NCBI RefSeq assembly: GCF_050942215.1
Contig: NZ_CP192056.1
Span: 310,001-374,000, forward strand
Length of the DNA: 64,000 bases
From: Sphaerimonospora sp050942215
GTDB taxonomy: Bacteria > Actinomycetota > Actinomycetes > Streptosporangiales > Streptosporangiaceae
Reading direction: 5' to 3'
The notes beneath the pieces were generated by a model. That model was given only the letters and a program-made list of their open reading frames with translations, was not told the DNA's origin and ran no database searches. Shown here piece after piece: positions 25,723-35,399 of the stretch (its first letter is position 1; each line of letters begins with the position of its first letter). The position numbers were made by a program, and so were the translations under genes.

Positions 25723-26409
25723 TCACGTTGAATCGAGCCCAATGTGACGATTATGCGCCCCGCCTCGGTCGCCGGCTTGGACGAGGCCTGATTCGTACGC
25801 GAGGACTGCGAGTTGTACGCGGTCGCGGAGGTTCAGCTTGGTCAGCAGACGGGAGACATAGGTCTTGACCGTGGCCTCGGTGAGGAACAGCGCGCTGGCG
25901 ATCTCGGTGTTCGATCGACCTCGTGCGACCTGCCGCAGCACGGCCGCTTCTCGTTCGGTCACGTTGGGCAGCGGAGCTGGACTGGTGGAAGGCGCGTTGG
26001 CGAACCGGTCGAGTAACCGGCGGGTGAGTTTGGGAGCGAGCATCGCGTCGCCCCGGGCCACGACGCGCACCGCGTGTACCAGGTCATCGGGAGGGACGTC
26101 TTTGAGGAGGAATCCGCTGGCGCCCGCCCGCAGGGCGCCGTACACGTACTCATCGAGATCGAAGGTGGTCAGCGCCATCACGCGGACGCCGGGCTGCTGC
26201 GCCACGATCCGCCGGGTGGCTTCGATGCCGTCCATCCGGGGCATCCGTACGTCCATGAGGACGACGTCGGGGCGGTGTTCGGCGCAGGCGGTGATGGCTT
26301 CGATTCCGTCTCTGGCCTCGGCGACGACCTCCAGGCCGCCCCTTTCGAGGATGAGTCGGAAGCCTTCCCGTAGAAGCGCCTGGTCGTCGACGATCAGGAT
26401 GCGGGTCAT
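25723..26409 (-). CDS. NarL/LuxR-family response regulator
   Basis: 228 residues. The receiver (1-120) has the acidic pocket DD at 8-9, phosphoacceptor Asp in PDVVLMDVRMPRMDG and conserved Lys in GFLLKDVPP. A LuxR helix-turn-helix follows (VTEREAAVLRQVARGRSNTEIASALFLTEATVKTYVSRLL). It starts within the last four bases of the upstream kinase gene, so the pair is coupled. Targets unknown. Confidence 0.95.
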   Translation of the reverse strand: MTRILIVDDQALLREGFRLILERGGLEVVAEARDGIEAITACAEHRPDVVLMDVRMPRMDGIEATRRIVAQQPGVRVMALTTFDLDEYVYGALRAGASGFLLKDVPPDDLVHAVRVVARGDAMLAPKLTRRLLDRFANAPSTSPAPLPNVTEREAAVLRQVARGRSNTEIASALFLTEATVKTYVSRLLTKLNLRDRVQLAVLAYESGLVQAGDRGGAHNRHIGLDST

Positions 26410-27551
26410 GCCGGTTCCAGGGGAAGGACGGCGGCGACGGCGAACCCGCGGTCGGGCAGTGGGGCGGCTTGCAGCGTTCCGCCGTACAGCGTCGCGCGTT
26501 CCCGCATTCCGATCAGGCCGTGTCCGGTTCCAGCGGTGCCCGGGCGCCCGCGGCCGTCGTCTCGAACGTCGATGCGCAGCTTGTCGGTGCTGAATGTCAC
26601 CGCCACGGTGACCTCGGTGGCGGCCTTGGCGTGGCGGCGCGCGTTGGTCAGCGCCTCCTGCACGATCCGGAATGCTGCGAGGTCGAGGCCGGCGGGCAGT
26701 GCCCGCGGCTCGCCGGCCACGACGAACTCCACGGGAAGCCCGGATTCCCGAGCGTCGTCGACCAGTGTCCGCAGGCCCGACAGTCCGGGCTGGGGTGAGA
26801 GCATGCCGACTTCGTCGGTGTCGCGCAGCATGGTGACTACCCGTCGCATTTCAGCGAGGGCACCGCTGCCGGTGCGTCGGATGGTGGCGAGAGCACCGCG
26901 TACCCGGTCGGGGTCGTCGGTGACCATCTGTTCGGCCGCGCCCGCCTGCACCACCATCACGCTCATCGCGTGTGCGACGATATCATGCAGTTCGCGGGCG
27001 ATGCGGGTGCGTTCCTCGATGACGGCCTGTGCCGCCTGTTCGGCTGCGGCGACCTCGGCCGCCACCGCCCGCCGCTGGGAGGACTGGGCGTGGCGGGCCA
27101 TGATGGACTGCCAGCGCCCGAAGGCGAAGCAGACGCTCACAACGCCCCAGTGGTACAGCATTTCGTTGAACCCGCCGAGCAGCTCGATGAACAGGTCGGC
27201 GTAGATGAGGCCCGCGCCGGCCATAGCCGCACCGATCCACGGTTCGCGTCCCTTGCCATGCCGCGCCACCGAGAACACGGCGATCAGGAACGGCACGAAC
27301 TGCCCAAAGAACAGCAGGAACCCAAGCTGGCCCGAGGCGCATAGCCCGGCGATCGTCACGGCGGTCGTCGGGATCGGGTGGGTGCGCCGCCACCACAGCG
27401 AAGCCGCGACGACCAGCACCTGCACGCTCGTCGCGAGCGGATCCCCGTCGCCCTGCCGCGATTCGAGCGGAAGCCACACCTCGGTGAGGCCCGTGACCAG
27501 TACGGCCAGACACATGCCGACGTCGACGGTACGGCGCCACCACACGTCCAT
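26406..27551 (-). CDS. DesK/NarX-like sensor histidine kinase
   Basis: 381 residues from the ATG at 27551. An N-terminal membrane region with four to five helices (to about residue 155) is followed by the HisKA_3 box ERTRIARELHDIVAHAMSVMVVQAG, with the phosphorylated His. The ATPase domain has FRIVQEALTNARRHAKA and the G box DDGRGRPGTAGTGHGLIGMRERA. It partners the response regulator that overlaps its stop, and is divergent from the membrane protein at 27663. Confidence 0.95.
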   Translation of the reverse strand: MDVWWRRTVDVGMCLAVLVTGLTEVWLPLESRQGDGDPLATSVQVLVVAASLWWRRTHPIPTTAVTIAGLCASGQLGFLLFFGQFVPFLIAVFSVARHGKGREPWIGAAMAGAGLIYADLFIELLGGFNEMLYHWGVVSVCFAFGRWQSIMARHAQSSQRRAVAAEVAAAEQAAQAVIEERTRIARELHDIVAHAMSVMVVQAGAAEQMVTDDPDRVRGALATIRRTGSGALAEMRRVVTMLRDTDEVGMLSPQPGLSGLRTLVDDARESGLPVEFVVAGEPRALPAGLDLAAFRIVQEALTNARRHAKAATEVTVAVTFSTDKLRIDVRDDGRGRPGTAGTGHGLIGMRERATLYGGTLQAAPLPDRGFAVAAVLPLEPA

Positions 27552-27662
27552 GGCGGTCAACTGTAGGGGACGGGGAGGTCGAAGACATCAGTCCGGAGTT
27601 GACATGGGCCGACCACTTTCGGCCGACTACAGCGACGGGCCGCTCAGACTTGACTGTCGCAC

Positions 27663-28319
27663 ATGACACGACACCTTCGACTTCTCATAGCGGTCTGCCT
27701 CCTCGCGTTCGCCCTGCTCAGCGTTGGCTTCATGGCCTTGCAGCCCGAGCTGCCCGATGACCGGGCGCAGTGGCTCGCCACGATCGCCGACGCACGTGCG
27801 GGCGCGGCGGCAGCCGCCCAGATGTTCCTCTGGTCCCAACTGCCGTTCGCGGTCTCGGTCGTGGGGCTGGTCGCCTGGCTGCGGCCGAGGTTCCCGCGGC
27901 TCACGATCATCGGTGGCGTGTTCGGGGTGCTCGGCGCGTTCGGCCACACCGTAGCCGGCGGTTGGACGCTCACCCAGGTCGTGATGGCCGACGAGCCCGC
28001 CCACCGTGACGCCTACTCCCAATTGATCGCCGCGCAGGAGCAGTCGGCTCTGATCGTCTCGTTCCTCATGATCGGTGTGGTCGGCACCGTGGTGGGCATG
28101 CTGCTGCTGTCGATCGCCCACTTCCGTTCGCATGCGCATCCGCGATGGGTCGGCCCGGTGCTGTGGGTGTGGCTCGCGGTGGAGTTCGTCGGCAGCGGCA
28201 TCAGCCCGTGGGCGACGTACCTGTCCGGGCTGCTGCTCCTTGCCGGTTGCGGTGGGCTCGCGGCCGGCCTGCTCGCCGCACGCCAGGACGGTTGTAGATC
28301 TCATGCGGCGACCGGCTGA
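27663..28319 (+). CDS. multi-pass membrane protein of unknown function
   Basis: 218 residues with about six hydrophobic helices, short loops and no catalytic motif. It resembles small DUF4386-like membrane proteins. The start is divergent from the histidine kinase across 111 bp, so it is a plausible target of that two-component system (inference from position). Confidence 0.75.
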   Translation: MTRHLRLLIAVCLLAFALLSVGFMALQPELPDDRAQWLATIADARAGAAAAAQMFLWSQLPFAVSVVGLVAWLRPRFPRLTIIGGVFGVLGAFGHTVAGGWTLTQVVMADEPAHRDAYSQLIAAQEQSALIVSFLMIGVVGTVVGMLLLSIAHFRSHAHPRWVGPVLWVWLAVEFVGSGISPWATYLSGLLLLAGCGGLAAGLLAARQDGCRSHAATG

Positions 28320-28340
28320 GCCGGGCGCTCGCGCGGCGGT

Positions 28341-28571
28341 GTGTCGATCTACGAGCCCGACGACGAGCCGGTGCCGTGGAACGCCACGCACCGCGACGAG
28401 AAGGCGCCCGGGTCCGAGGGATTGACATGTGTGGTGCGGCCGTACCTACCGGCCGCCCGCGGAGTCGGCTCGCCTACGCTCGTCATCGCCGACGACACCG
28501 CGGCCGACGGGCTGTTTCCCGTCTTCGATCAGGTCTTCACCTCTATATGGGAGCGGAGCACACCCGTATGA
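28341..28571 (+). CDS. possible short gene or 3' remnant coupled to the phosphatase
   Basis: 76 residues from GTG 28341. The C-terminal part (SPTLVIADDTAADGLFPVFDQVFTSIWERSTPV) looks like the end of a folded protein, similar in style to the tails of small transcription regulators. Its stop overlaps the phosphatase start as ATGA, suggesting translational coupling. The N-terminal part is unremarkable, so this could be a truncated gene. Confidence 0.4.
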   Translation: MSIYEPDDEPVPWNATHRDEKAPGSEGLTCVVRPYLPAARGVGSPTLVIADDTAADGLFPVFDQVFTSIWERSTPV

Positions 28572-29407
28572 CCATTGACGCCCGCGCACTACTGCCCATG
28601 GCTGAGCAGGCCGTCACCATCGCGAGCCACATCGTCAAGACCAGGCTCCCCGGAGTCGTCACAGCCAAGGGCGACCGCGACATGGTCACCGAAGTGGACT
28701 ACGCCGTCGAGCATGCCGTACGCGATTTCCTGTCAGAAGAAACCCCGGAGATCGGATTCCTGGGAGAGGAGGAAGGGATCACCAGTGCCGGCGACGGCCT
28801 TATATGGGCGCTCGACCCGCTCGACGGCACGGCGAACTTCACCCACGGCATCCCCCTGTGCGGGACCTCGCTCGGCCTGATCGACCATGACCGCTCCGTT
28901 CTCGGCGTGATCGACCTGCCATTCCTCGCCACCCGGTACGCCGCAGCGGAGACGGCCGGAGCCACCGCCAACGGCCACCCGATCAGTGCCGGCACCACCA
29001 CCACGCTGGAGGCCGCCATCGTCTCCGTCGGCGACTACGCCGTGGGGGAGGGAGCCGAGGCCGAGAACCGGATCCGCCTACCGCTGAACCACCGACTTGC
29101 GACACGGGTGCAGCGCGTCCGCATGTTCGGATCGGCCGCCATCGATCTCGCCTGGGTCGCCGAGGGCAGGACCGACGCCTGCGTCATGCTGTCCAACAAG
29201 CCTTGGGACACCGCCGCAGGCGTCATCATCGCCCGTGAGGCCGGCGCCATCGTCGCCGACATCGACGGCACCCCGCACACCGCCAACGCCCGAGCCACCA
29301 TTGCCGCTGCCCCGGACATCCTCGCCGATCTCGTCGAATTGGTTGCCGGAGCCGCGAAGAATGCCGACTGTGGGACACGGCCTGGTCTGCCCGAGAAGCT
29401 CGCTTGA
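28568..29407 (+). CDS. inositol monophosphatase family protein
   Basis: 279 residues. The metal-binding motifs of the family are complete: GEEEG at about 66, WALDPLDGTANF at about 80, and a late WDTAAGVIIAREAGA. It hydrolyses inositol-1-phosphate or related sugar phosphates with magnesium; actinomycetes also use paralogues for histidinol phosphate. The ATG is preceded by GGGAGCGG and overlaps the upstream stop. Confidence 0.92.
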   Translation: MTIDARALLPMAEQAVTIASHIVKTRLPGVVTAKGDRDMVTEVDYAVEHAVRDFLSEETPEIGFLGEEEGITSAGDGLIWALDPLDGTANFTHGIPLCGTSLGLIDHDRSVLGVIDLPFLATRYAAAETAGATANGHPISAGTTTTLEAAIVSVGDYAVGEGAEAENRIRLPLNHRLATRVQRVRMFGSAAIDLAWVAEGRTDACVMLSNKPWDTAAGVIIAREAGAIVADIDGTPHTANARATIAAAPDILADLVELVAGAAKNADCGTRPGLPEKLA

Positions 29408-29473
29408 CGATGAGAGAAATCACGGCCGCGATCCCGGCGGCCATGGTCGCGATGCCTCTAGGCGTGGCGATGC

Positions 29474-29514
29474 GGGCACGGGGTCGAGTCGCAGCACTCG
29501 ATCGACCCGTGCCC
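29474..29514. terminator. hairpin between convergent phosphatase and GAPDH genes
   Basis: GGGCACGGG (29474-29482) pairs with CCCGTGCCC (29506-29514), with further pairing inside around CGAGT/ACTCG. It probably stops transcription from both sides. Confidence 0.6.
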
Positions 29515-29566
29515 ATCTGGATCGCGATCTCCTCGTAGCGGCCGGGCTACGTACGATCTGGATCGG

Positions 29567-30565
29567 TCAGTCGCGCGCGAGCAGTTCGAGCGTGTCGACG
29601 ACGCGGTTCGAGAAGCCCCACTCGTTGTCGTACCACGCCACCACCTTGACGTGTCCGCCGTCGACTCGGGTGAGAGCGGCGTCGAAGATCGAGGACGCGG
29701 GGTGGCCGGTGATGTCGCTGGAGACCAGCGGCTCGTCGGCGTACTCGAGGATGCCCTTGAGCCTGCCGTCGGCGGCGGCGCGGTAGGCCTTGAGCACCTC
29801 GTCGCGGGTGACCGCGCGAGAGACCGTGGTGTTCAGCTCCACGATCGAACCCACCGGGACCGGTACGCGGATCGAGTCGCCCGACAGCTTGCCGTCGAGG
29901 TTCGGCAGCACCAGGCCGATGGCCTTGGCCGCGCCGGTGGTGGTGGGCACGATGTTCACGCCTGCGGCGCGGGCGCGGCGCAGGTCGCGGTGAGGGCCGT
30001 CCTGCAGGTTCTGTTCCTGTGTGTAGGCGTGCACCGTGGTCATGAAGCCGTGCTCGATGCCGGCCAGGTCGTCGAGTACGGACGCCAGCGGAGCCAGCGC
30101 GTTCGTGGTGCACGAGGCGTTCGAGATGATCACATGCTCGGCCGGGTCGTAGGCTTCGGTGTTCACGCCATAGGCGAGCGTGACGTCGGCGCCGTCCGAG
30201 GGGGCGCTCACCAACACGCGTCTGGCACCGGCCTTGATGTGTGCGCGGGCGGCGTCCGCCGCTGTGAAACGGCCGGTGGACTCGAGCACGATGTCGACGC
30301 CCAGCTCGGCCCACGGCAGGTTGGCCGGTTCGCGTTCGGCGAGCACCTTGATGTGGCGTCCGTCGACCACGAGTTCGGCTCCGTCCACCTCGACGGGGCG
30401 GCCGAGGCGGCCGAATGAGCTGTCGTACCTGAGCAGGTGCGCGAGGGTCTCGGGGGCGGTGAGGTCGTTGACGGCGACCACTTCGAGGTCGCTGTCGCGC
30501 TCGAGCAGGGCGCGCAGAGTGTTGCGTCCGATACGGCCGAATCCATTGACGGCGATGCGGGTCAT
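29567..30565 (-). CDS. gap: type I glyceraldehyde-3-phosphate dehydrogenase
   Basis: 332 residues from the ATG at 30565 with AAAGGA upstream. The NAD site GFGRIGRNTLRALLER, the catalytic SNASCTTNALAPL with Cys, and the late WYDNEWGFSNRVVDTL are all present. It oxidises glyceraldehyde 3-phosphate in glycolysis in the cytosol. It lies alone rather than with pgk and tpi, so it may be an accessory isoenzyme. The preceding minus-strand gene is an AraC-type regulator. Confidence 0.95.
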   Translation of the reverse strand: MTRIAVNGFGRIGRNTLRALLERDSDLEVVAVNDLTAPETLAHLLRYDSSFGRLGRPVEVDGAELVVDGRHIKVLAEREPANLPWAELGVDIVLESTGRFTAADAARAHIKAGARRVLVSAPSDGADVTLAYGVNTEAYDPAEHVIISNASCTTNALAPLASVLDDLAGIEHGFMTTVHAYTQEQNLQDGPHRDLRRARAAGVNIVPTTTGAAKAIGLVLPNLDGKLSGDSIRVPVPVGSIVELNTTVSRAVTRDEVLKAYRAAADGRLKGILEYADEPLVSSDITGHPASSIFDAALTRVDGGHVKVVAWYDNEWGFSNRVVDTLELLARD

Positions 30566-30703
30566 GGAGATTCCTTTCGCTACGGTCTCCATGGTCGGCG
30601 TCCGGGTGTCAGTCCGACAGCGGCTCGAATGACATGGTGCGCAAGGATCACGCCAGAACTTTCGCCACTGCCCGCAAGGATCGCGCCACATCTCCCTGGG
30701 CGT

Positions 30704-31651
30704 TCAGGCGGAAAAGGTGTGTCGGTACTCGGTCGGGGAGGTGCCGAGAATGCGCTGGAAGTGCAGACGCAGGTTCGCGCCGGTGCCGAGTCCGACTCGG
30801 TCGGCGATCTGCTCCACCCCCAGATCGGTGCGTTCGAGCAGTTCGCGTGCCAGGTCCACCCGGGCGCGGAGCACCCACTGCATCGGCGTGTAGCCGGTGT
30901 CCTGTTTGAACCGCCGCGAGAAGGTGCGCGTCGACACCCGCGCGTTGCGGGCGAGCACCTCGAGGGTCAACGATTCGGCGAGATGCGCCAGGGCCCACTC
31001 ACGCGTGCTCGCGAACAGGTCGCCGAGCGGCTCGGGCACGCTCCGGGGAACGTACTGCGCCTGGCCCCCGCTGCGATAGGGCGCCGCCACCAGCCGTCTC
31101 GCCACGTGATTGGAGAGCCCGACACCGTGATCGCGCCGTACCAGGTGCAGGCACAGGTCGATGCCGGATGCCGCGCCCGCCGATGTGAGCACGTCGCCCT
31201 CGTCCACGAACAGCACGTTCTCGTCCACCCGTATAAGCGGATGCTTCCTGGCGAGAGCCTTCGTGTAGTGCCAGTGGGTCGTCGCCCGCTTGCCGTCGAG
31301 CAGGCCCGTCGCCGCCAGCGCGAACGCCCCTGTGGAGATCGCCGCGAGCCGGGTCCCGCGCTCGTGGGCGGCCATGAGAGCGCCGACGACCGTCGCCGGC
31401 GGTTCTGTGGTCGCCGGCTCCCGATAGCCGGGGATGAAGATGGTGTCGGCGTGCTCCAGGGCGTCGAGCCCCTCGGCCACGTGATAGGAGAGGCCGTCGC
31501 CGCCGGTCACCAGTCCGGGTGCGGCGCCGCACACCCGCACCTCGTACGGCATGCTCGGCCGGTTGGAGAACACCTGCGCGGGGATGCCGACATCGAGCGG
31601 CTTCGCACCCTCGAGCACGAGCACGGCGACCTGTGCGTTCTTCCGGCTCAT
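30704..31651 (-). CDS. GlxA-type transcriptional regulator (DJ-1/PfpI plus AraC domains)
   Basis: 315 residues from the ATG behind GGGAGG. Residues 1-190 form a DJ-1/PfpI amidase-like domain (VAVLVLEGAKPLDVGIPAQVF; THWHYTKAL), which lacks the usual nucleophile Cys and ends in ISTGAFALAATGLL. Residues 215-315 are the AraC helix-turn-helix pair (LEVLARNARVSTRTFSRRFKQDTGYTPMQWV; LGLGTGANLRLHF). Such regulators often control nitrogen, arginine or glycine-betaine genes; the target here is unknown. The 138 bp to the GAPDH start leave room for a promoter. Confidence 0.92.
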   Translation of the reverse strand: MSRKNAQVAVLVLEGAKPLDVGIPAQVFSNRPSMPYEVRVCGAAPGLVTGGDGLSYHVAEGLDALEHADTIFIPGYREPATTEPPATVVGALMAAHERGTRLAAISTGAFALAATGLLDGKRATTHWHYTKALARKHPLIRVDENVLFVDEGDVLTSAGAASGIDLCLHLVRRDHGVGLSNHVARRLVAAPYRSGGQAQYVPRSVPEPLGDLFASTREWALAHLAESLTLEVLARNARVSTRTFSRRFKQDTGYTPMQWVLRARVDLARELLERTDLGVEQIADRVGLGTGANLRLHFQRILGTSPTEYRHTFSA

Positions 31652-31898
31652 CAGGCCTCCCTCGGCTCTCCCGCGATCGGAACGGGCATTCGTGCGCACC
31701 CGTGACCGCGATGACAGCTGCCGCAGGCATCCTGCCACCGTCCGGCGGATGACTCAGCACGCCGGCGCACGCCGGTCGGTACGGCCACCGCGATGGCGAA
31801 GGCCACTGGACGCGGGCCTTCGTTTCGCTGAACGGCGACGGCCGCGCAGCGGGAGCGGGAGCGGCGGATCTCGGCGGTCGGTCTCCGTCCCGGAGAGT

Positions 31899-32477
31899 TC
31901 ATACCGGGGCGTTCCAGCGGAGCACGACCGGCTCGCCGTGCTCGTGTCCGAGCAGCGAACAGGTGCCGGTGTCGAGCCGGAGATGGCGCCCGTGGGCTGC
32001 GGGCAGCCCCAGCCATCGGGCCGCGAGCACGCGGAGCAGGTGGCCATGCGCGACGACGAGCGCGTCGCCCTCGGTCTGCCGGATCCGCGTGATGACCTTG
32101 TCGGCACGCTCGCCGACGTGCTCGACGGTCTCGCCCGGATGGGCCTGGTCCCCCGGGACGATACCGTCACGCCACACGTACCAGCCGGGGCGGGACCGGC
32201 GGATCTCGGCGGTCGTGATGCCTTCGTATCCGCCGTAATCCCACTCCCACAGGTCCGGATCCACCTCGTAGGAACTGATTCCGGCGAGCTCGGCCGTACG
32301 GCGGGCCCGCCGGGCGGGGCTCACCAGGATCAGCGAGAACGAGCGGGCGGCGACCATCGGCGCCAGGGCCCGGGCCTCCTGCTCGCCGCGCGCCGTCAGC
32401 GGAACATCGGTGCGGCCCGTGTGCCGGCCCGCTCTGCTCCACTCGGTCTCCCCATGCCGGAGCAACACGATCTCCAT
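31899..32477 (-). CDS. histidine phosphatase family protein
   Basis: 192 residues. The N-terminal LLRHGETEWSRAGRHTGRTDVPL holds the phospho-His motif RHG. SPARRARRTAEL, the acidic WEWDYGGYEG and VVAHGHLLRVLAARWLG (second His) complete the active site. It is close in layout to acid phosphatase / phosphoglycerate-mutase-like enzymes; the substrate is undetermined. Single gene. Confidence 0.92.
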   Translation of the reverse strand: MEIVLLRHGETEWSRAGRHTGRTDVPLTARGEQEARALAPMVAARSFSLILVSPARRARRTAELAGISSYEVDPDLWEWDYGGYEGITTAEIRRSRPGWYVWRDGIVPGDQAHPGETVEHVGERADKVITRIRQTEGDALVVAHGHLLRVLAARWLGLPAAHGRHLRLDTGTCSLLGHEHGEPVVLRWNAPV

Positions 32478-32589
32478 GTCCTCAGTCTCCCCGATGCCAG
32501 GGGCCGTCTTCTGCTACGAATCGGGGACCTCGCGTGGAAGACGACGTAAGGATGTTCCGGAGGCATTTGCCTGACCTCGGGAGGGTCTG

Positions 32590-34443
32590 ATGCGGTTATC
32601 CGGGATCCGTACGCCCTTACTGCTGATCCTCTGCCTGCTGCCGGCCGGAGCCACGCTGCGGGCCTCGGACAGCGGGCCGCCGACATGGCCGTACGCATCG
32701 AGACCGTGCGAGGAGACGCCCACGACGCCGGTCCCCGCCTCGTTCGAACCTCCGGTGATCCTGGGCGGTGACGTGCACACGAACATGACCGCCGTGGCCA
32801 TCGGACGGCTGGGATCGCGTCCCGTCGCCATCAGCGCGGGGGAGGAGCGCACCCTGCGCGTGTGGGATCTCCCCGGTCTCGTCCCCATCGGTCGGCCGGT
32901 CGAGCTGGATCGGACGATCACAGTGATCGGTGAGTCGCTGTTCGCGGGGCGGCCTCTCCAGGTCACGAGTGATGCCGGCACGGGTCCCGCCGTCGGCCGC
33001 ATGAACGGCCGCACCGTACGGGTCGCCGCCGACGACGGGCTCCACGTGATCGATGTCGCCTCCGGACGGGAGGTCGGGCCGAAGATCGAGCTGGGGGAGG
33101 ACAACGAGGTCAAGGCGCTCCAGCTCATCACCCTGAACGGGAGACTCACCGCTGTGATCAATGACACCGGCGGTGACGAGGACGAGGAGCCTGACTCGCT
33201 CCGTTTCTGGGACCTCGCGACCGGCGGACGGCTCACGGGCATCGACGGCGATTTCACCACCGTACGGAAGACACGGGTCAATGGGAGAACCGTCCTTCTG
33301 GCCGTCGACGGACCCACGGGAAACGTCTCCATCTGGGACGCCGCCTCGCGGAGACGGCTCGGACTCCTGCCCGCCGGCCGGCCACCCGGCGCCCTCGTCC
33401 ACCTGGCCGTGGGCGAGCTGGACGGCAGGCCGATCGCGCTGACCGGCGGCGGCGACAACGCCCTTCGGCTCTGGGACCTCACCACCGCGGGGCAACTCGC
33501 CGCCACCGTTCCGACCGGTCATACCGAGACGATCAGGGCGATCACCGTCACCCACGCGAACGGCAGAACCGTGGCGATCACCAAGGGGGACGACCGTACG
33601 ATTCAGTGGGATCTGACCACAAGGCGGAGAATCGATGATCCGCTCCCCAAGACGTACGACTCCATCGAGGACATCTGGCCTGACCGGCTACGGGGCCGCG
33701 ATGTCCTCCTGGAGGAGGGGCCGGGTGGTGTACGGTTCCGTGATCTTATCGCCTCGAACCGGAGCGAGACGGACCGCGCCTTCAGGGGCGGCAGGGAGGT
33801 GTACGTCACCCGGGTCGGCGGCCGGACCGTGCTGTTCGGCGGGGACGACACCCGGGTCAAGGGGCGCTGGGCCGGGGACGCCCGAGTGTGGATCAAGGAT
33901 GCGGTCACGGGCGCCCGGATCGGGACCCCGGTGGACATCGGCACCAGAACGCCGCTGTCGCTGACCACCCTGGCCGACATCGACGGCAGGCCGGTGCTCC
34001 TCGTCAGCCTGAAAAGGCGGGTCCGCATCCTGGACTTCAGAACGGGACGTCTCCTCGCCGCGGTGAAGGGGGTCGGCTCCAGCGAGTCTCCGATCGCCGT
34101 CGGCCATGTGCGGTGCACGACCGGAGTGCTCACCGAGCGCGGCGACACCGTTCACTTCTGGGATCTGCGGACCGGGCGGAGGCTCACGCCGCCCCTTCGC
34201 GGGCACACCGCACGCGTCCACCGGATCCTGTTCGGACGGCTCGGCGACATCCCGATCGCCGTGACCGCCACTCGGCAGGGTGAGATCCGCGTGTGGAACC
34301 TGGTCGACGGACGGCGGATCGGAGATCCGCTCGAGGTGCGCGAGGGTCTGGACGACATGGCTCTCGGCCATGTGAACGGGCACACCGTCCTGCTCGCCGG
34401 AGGACAGGCGGAACAGGTTCTGATGTGGGATCTGAGCGCGTAG
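32590..34443 (+). CDS. secreted WD40-like beta-propeller protein
   Basis: 617 residues with a signal peptide (GIRTPLLLILCLLPAGATLRA) and a GGGAGG site nine bases upstream. About 12 blades recur, each pairing GRTVAIT-like strands with a WDLxTxGRL end (TLRVWDLPGL, ALRLWDLTTAGQLA, TVHFWDLRTGRRL, EIRVWNLVDGRRI). This is WD40 architecture outside the membrane. Most actinomycete WD40 proteins are attached to kinases or helix-turn-helix domains; this one is free-standing. Its partner is unknown. Confidence 0.85.
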   Translation: MRLSGIRTPLLLILCLLPAGATLRASDSGPPTWPYASRPCEETPTTPVPASFEPPVILGGDVHTNMTAVAIGRLGSRPVAISAGEERTLRVWDLPGLVPIGRPVELDRTITVIGESLFAGRPLQVTSDAGTGPAVGRMNGRTVRVAADDGLHVIDVASGREVGPKIELGEDNEVKALQLITLNGRLTAVINDTGGDEDEEPDSLRFWDLATGGRLTGIDGDFTTVRKTRVNGRTVLLAVDGPTGNVSIWDAASRRRLGLLPAGRPPGALVHLAVGELDGRPIALTGGGDNALRLWDLTTAGQLAATVPTGHTETIRAITVTHANGRTVAITKGDDRTIQWDLTTRRRIDDPLPKTYDSIEDIWPDRLRGRDVLLEEGPGGVRFRDLIASNRSETDRAFRGGREVYVTRVGGRTVLFGGDDTRVKGRWAGDARVWIKDAVTGARIGTPVDIGTRTPLSLTTLADIDGRPVLLVSLKRRVRILDFRTGRLLAAVKGVGSSESPIAVGHVRCTTGVLTERGDTVHFWDLRTGRRLTPPLRGHTARVHRILFGRLGDIPIAVTATRQGEIRVWNLVDGRRIGDPLEVREGLDDMALGHVNGHTVLLAGGQAEQVLMWDLSA

Positions 34444-34542
34444 GCCGTCGCGCACTCGTACGGACCGAGCGTCACCGAAATCGTCGGAGGCGATCTGTAG
34501 CATCGGCGCAGGCAAGCCGGATTCGATCGCTCAGGGAGTGTC

Positions 34543-34938
34543 GTGAACGTTCTGGAGGCCGCGCTGAGCTGGACGAACGCCTGGACGGTCGGATGGGCGC
34601 GGCAGGATGTCGAGCTCATCGTCGAGCGTCAGGCCGAGGACGGCGTCCATTGGTCGCAGCCCTTCCGCCCCCCGCATCGCGGCCGTCCCGGGCTCAGAGA
34701 GTACCTGGAGGATGTGTTCGCCTCGGAGGTCGAGCCGACGCGGGCCCGGTTCGCCCCACCCCTGGTGAACGGTGACCAGGCCGCGGCGGAGTACTGGGCG
34801 CTGTGCCACTACGAGGACGGACCGTTGATCATCTCGGGATGCACGCTGCTGAGGTTCGACGAGGAAGGCCTGGTCGCCGAGTCCCGGGATTACTCGTTCG
34901 TGGTTCCCGGGGAACACCCCTTCCCGTTCGATTGGTGA
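34543..34938 (+). CDS. NTF2/SnoaL-like protein
   Basis: 131 residues from GTG 34543 with AGGGAG upstream. It shows the cone-shaped NTF2-like pattern: helical start (LEAALSWTNAWTVGWARQD), strands with EYWALCHYEDGPLIISGCTLLRFDEEGLV and a final RDYSF. It probably binds or converts a small molecule. Its last 49 bases overlap the end of the convergent cupin gene. Confidence 0.7.
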   Translation: MNVLEAALSWTNAWTVGWARQDVELIVERQAEDGVHWSQPFRPPHRGRPGLREYLEDVFASEVEPTRARFAPPLVNGDQAAAEYWALCHYEDGPLIISGCTLLRFDEEGLVAESRDYSFVVPGEHPFPFDW

Positions 34939-35384
34939 TCTCCTCGCGCCGGAACCGCGTAGCCGGGGATGGACGGCCAGCGTACGGTGAGCACCACCGA
35001 CTCCTCCTCGGCGTACCAGGAGTGATCGACGCCCTGCCCCCACACCACGTAGTCGCCCTGCTCGGTCAGCAGCACGCTGCGTCCCGGCAACTCCACCCGG
35101 AAACGGCCGCTGATCAGCACGAGCAGCGCCGTACGTTTCTCCCCGGTGACCCACTCGGCGCGCTCGTCGCCCCGTGGATGCACGCCCCACTTGATCTCGA
35201 CGTCTTCGCTGTGCCGGAGGTCGCCGATCGGCTTGAAGTGCCCCAGGAGCCAGCCACGGTCGCCCGCCGCGTCGACGCCCGCTTTGCCGACATACACGTG
35301 CTCCGCCGGGCTCTCCGTCGAGCTTTCCACCGAGTTCTCCGCCACGAGCCGTGACGCTAACACGCGCTGTCGTGGTGCTGACAC
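34890..35384 (-). CDS. cupin-domain protein
   Basis: Up to 164 residues; a GTG at 35342 is an alternative start that removes a poor leader. The core HFKPIGDLRHSEDVEIKWGVHPRGDER ... LLVLISGRFRVELPGRSVLLTEQGDYVVWGQGVDHSW is a single-domain cupin barrel with candidate metal ligands His and Glu. Function unknown. The 3' end overlaps the convergent NTF2-like gene by 49 bp. Confidence 0.75.
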   Translation of the reverse strand: MSAPRQRVLASRLVAENSVESSTESPAEHVYVGKAGVDAAGDRGWLLGHFKPIGDLRHSEDVEIKWGVHPRGDERAEWVTGEKRTALLVLISGRFRVELPGRSVLLTEQGDYVVWGQGVDHSWYAEEESVVLTVRWPSIPGYAVPARGDHQSNGKGCSPGTTNE

Positions 35385-35399
35385 GGCCGGCGTGATCGG

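Noticed and set aside
30640..30690. CAAGGATCACGCC and CAAGGATCGCGCC as further members of the 53-bp family
   Set aside because: The core has an extra C (GATCCTTG), spacing is 32 bp and no second box follows; at best a distant relative.
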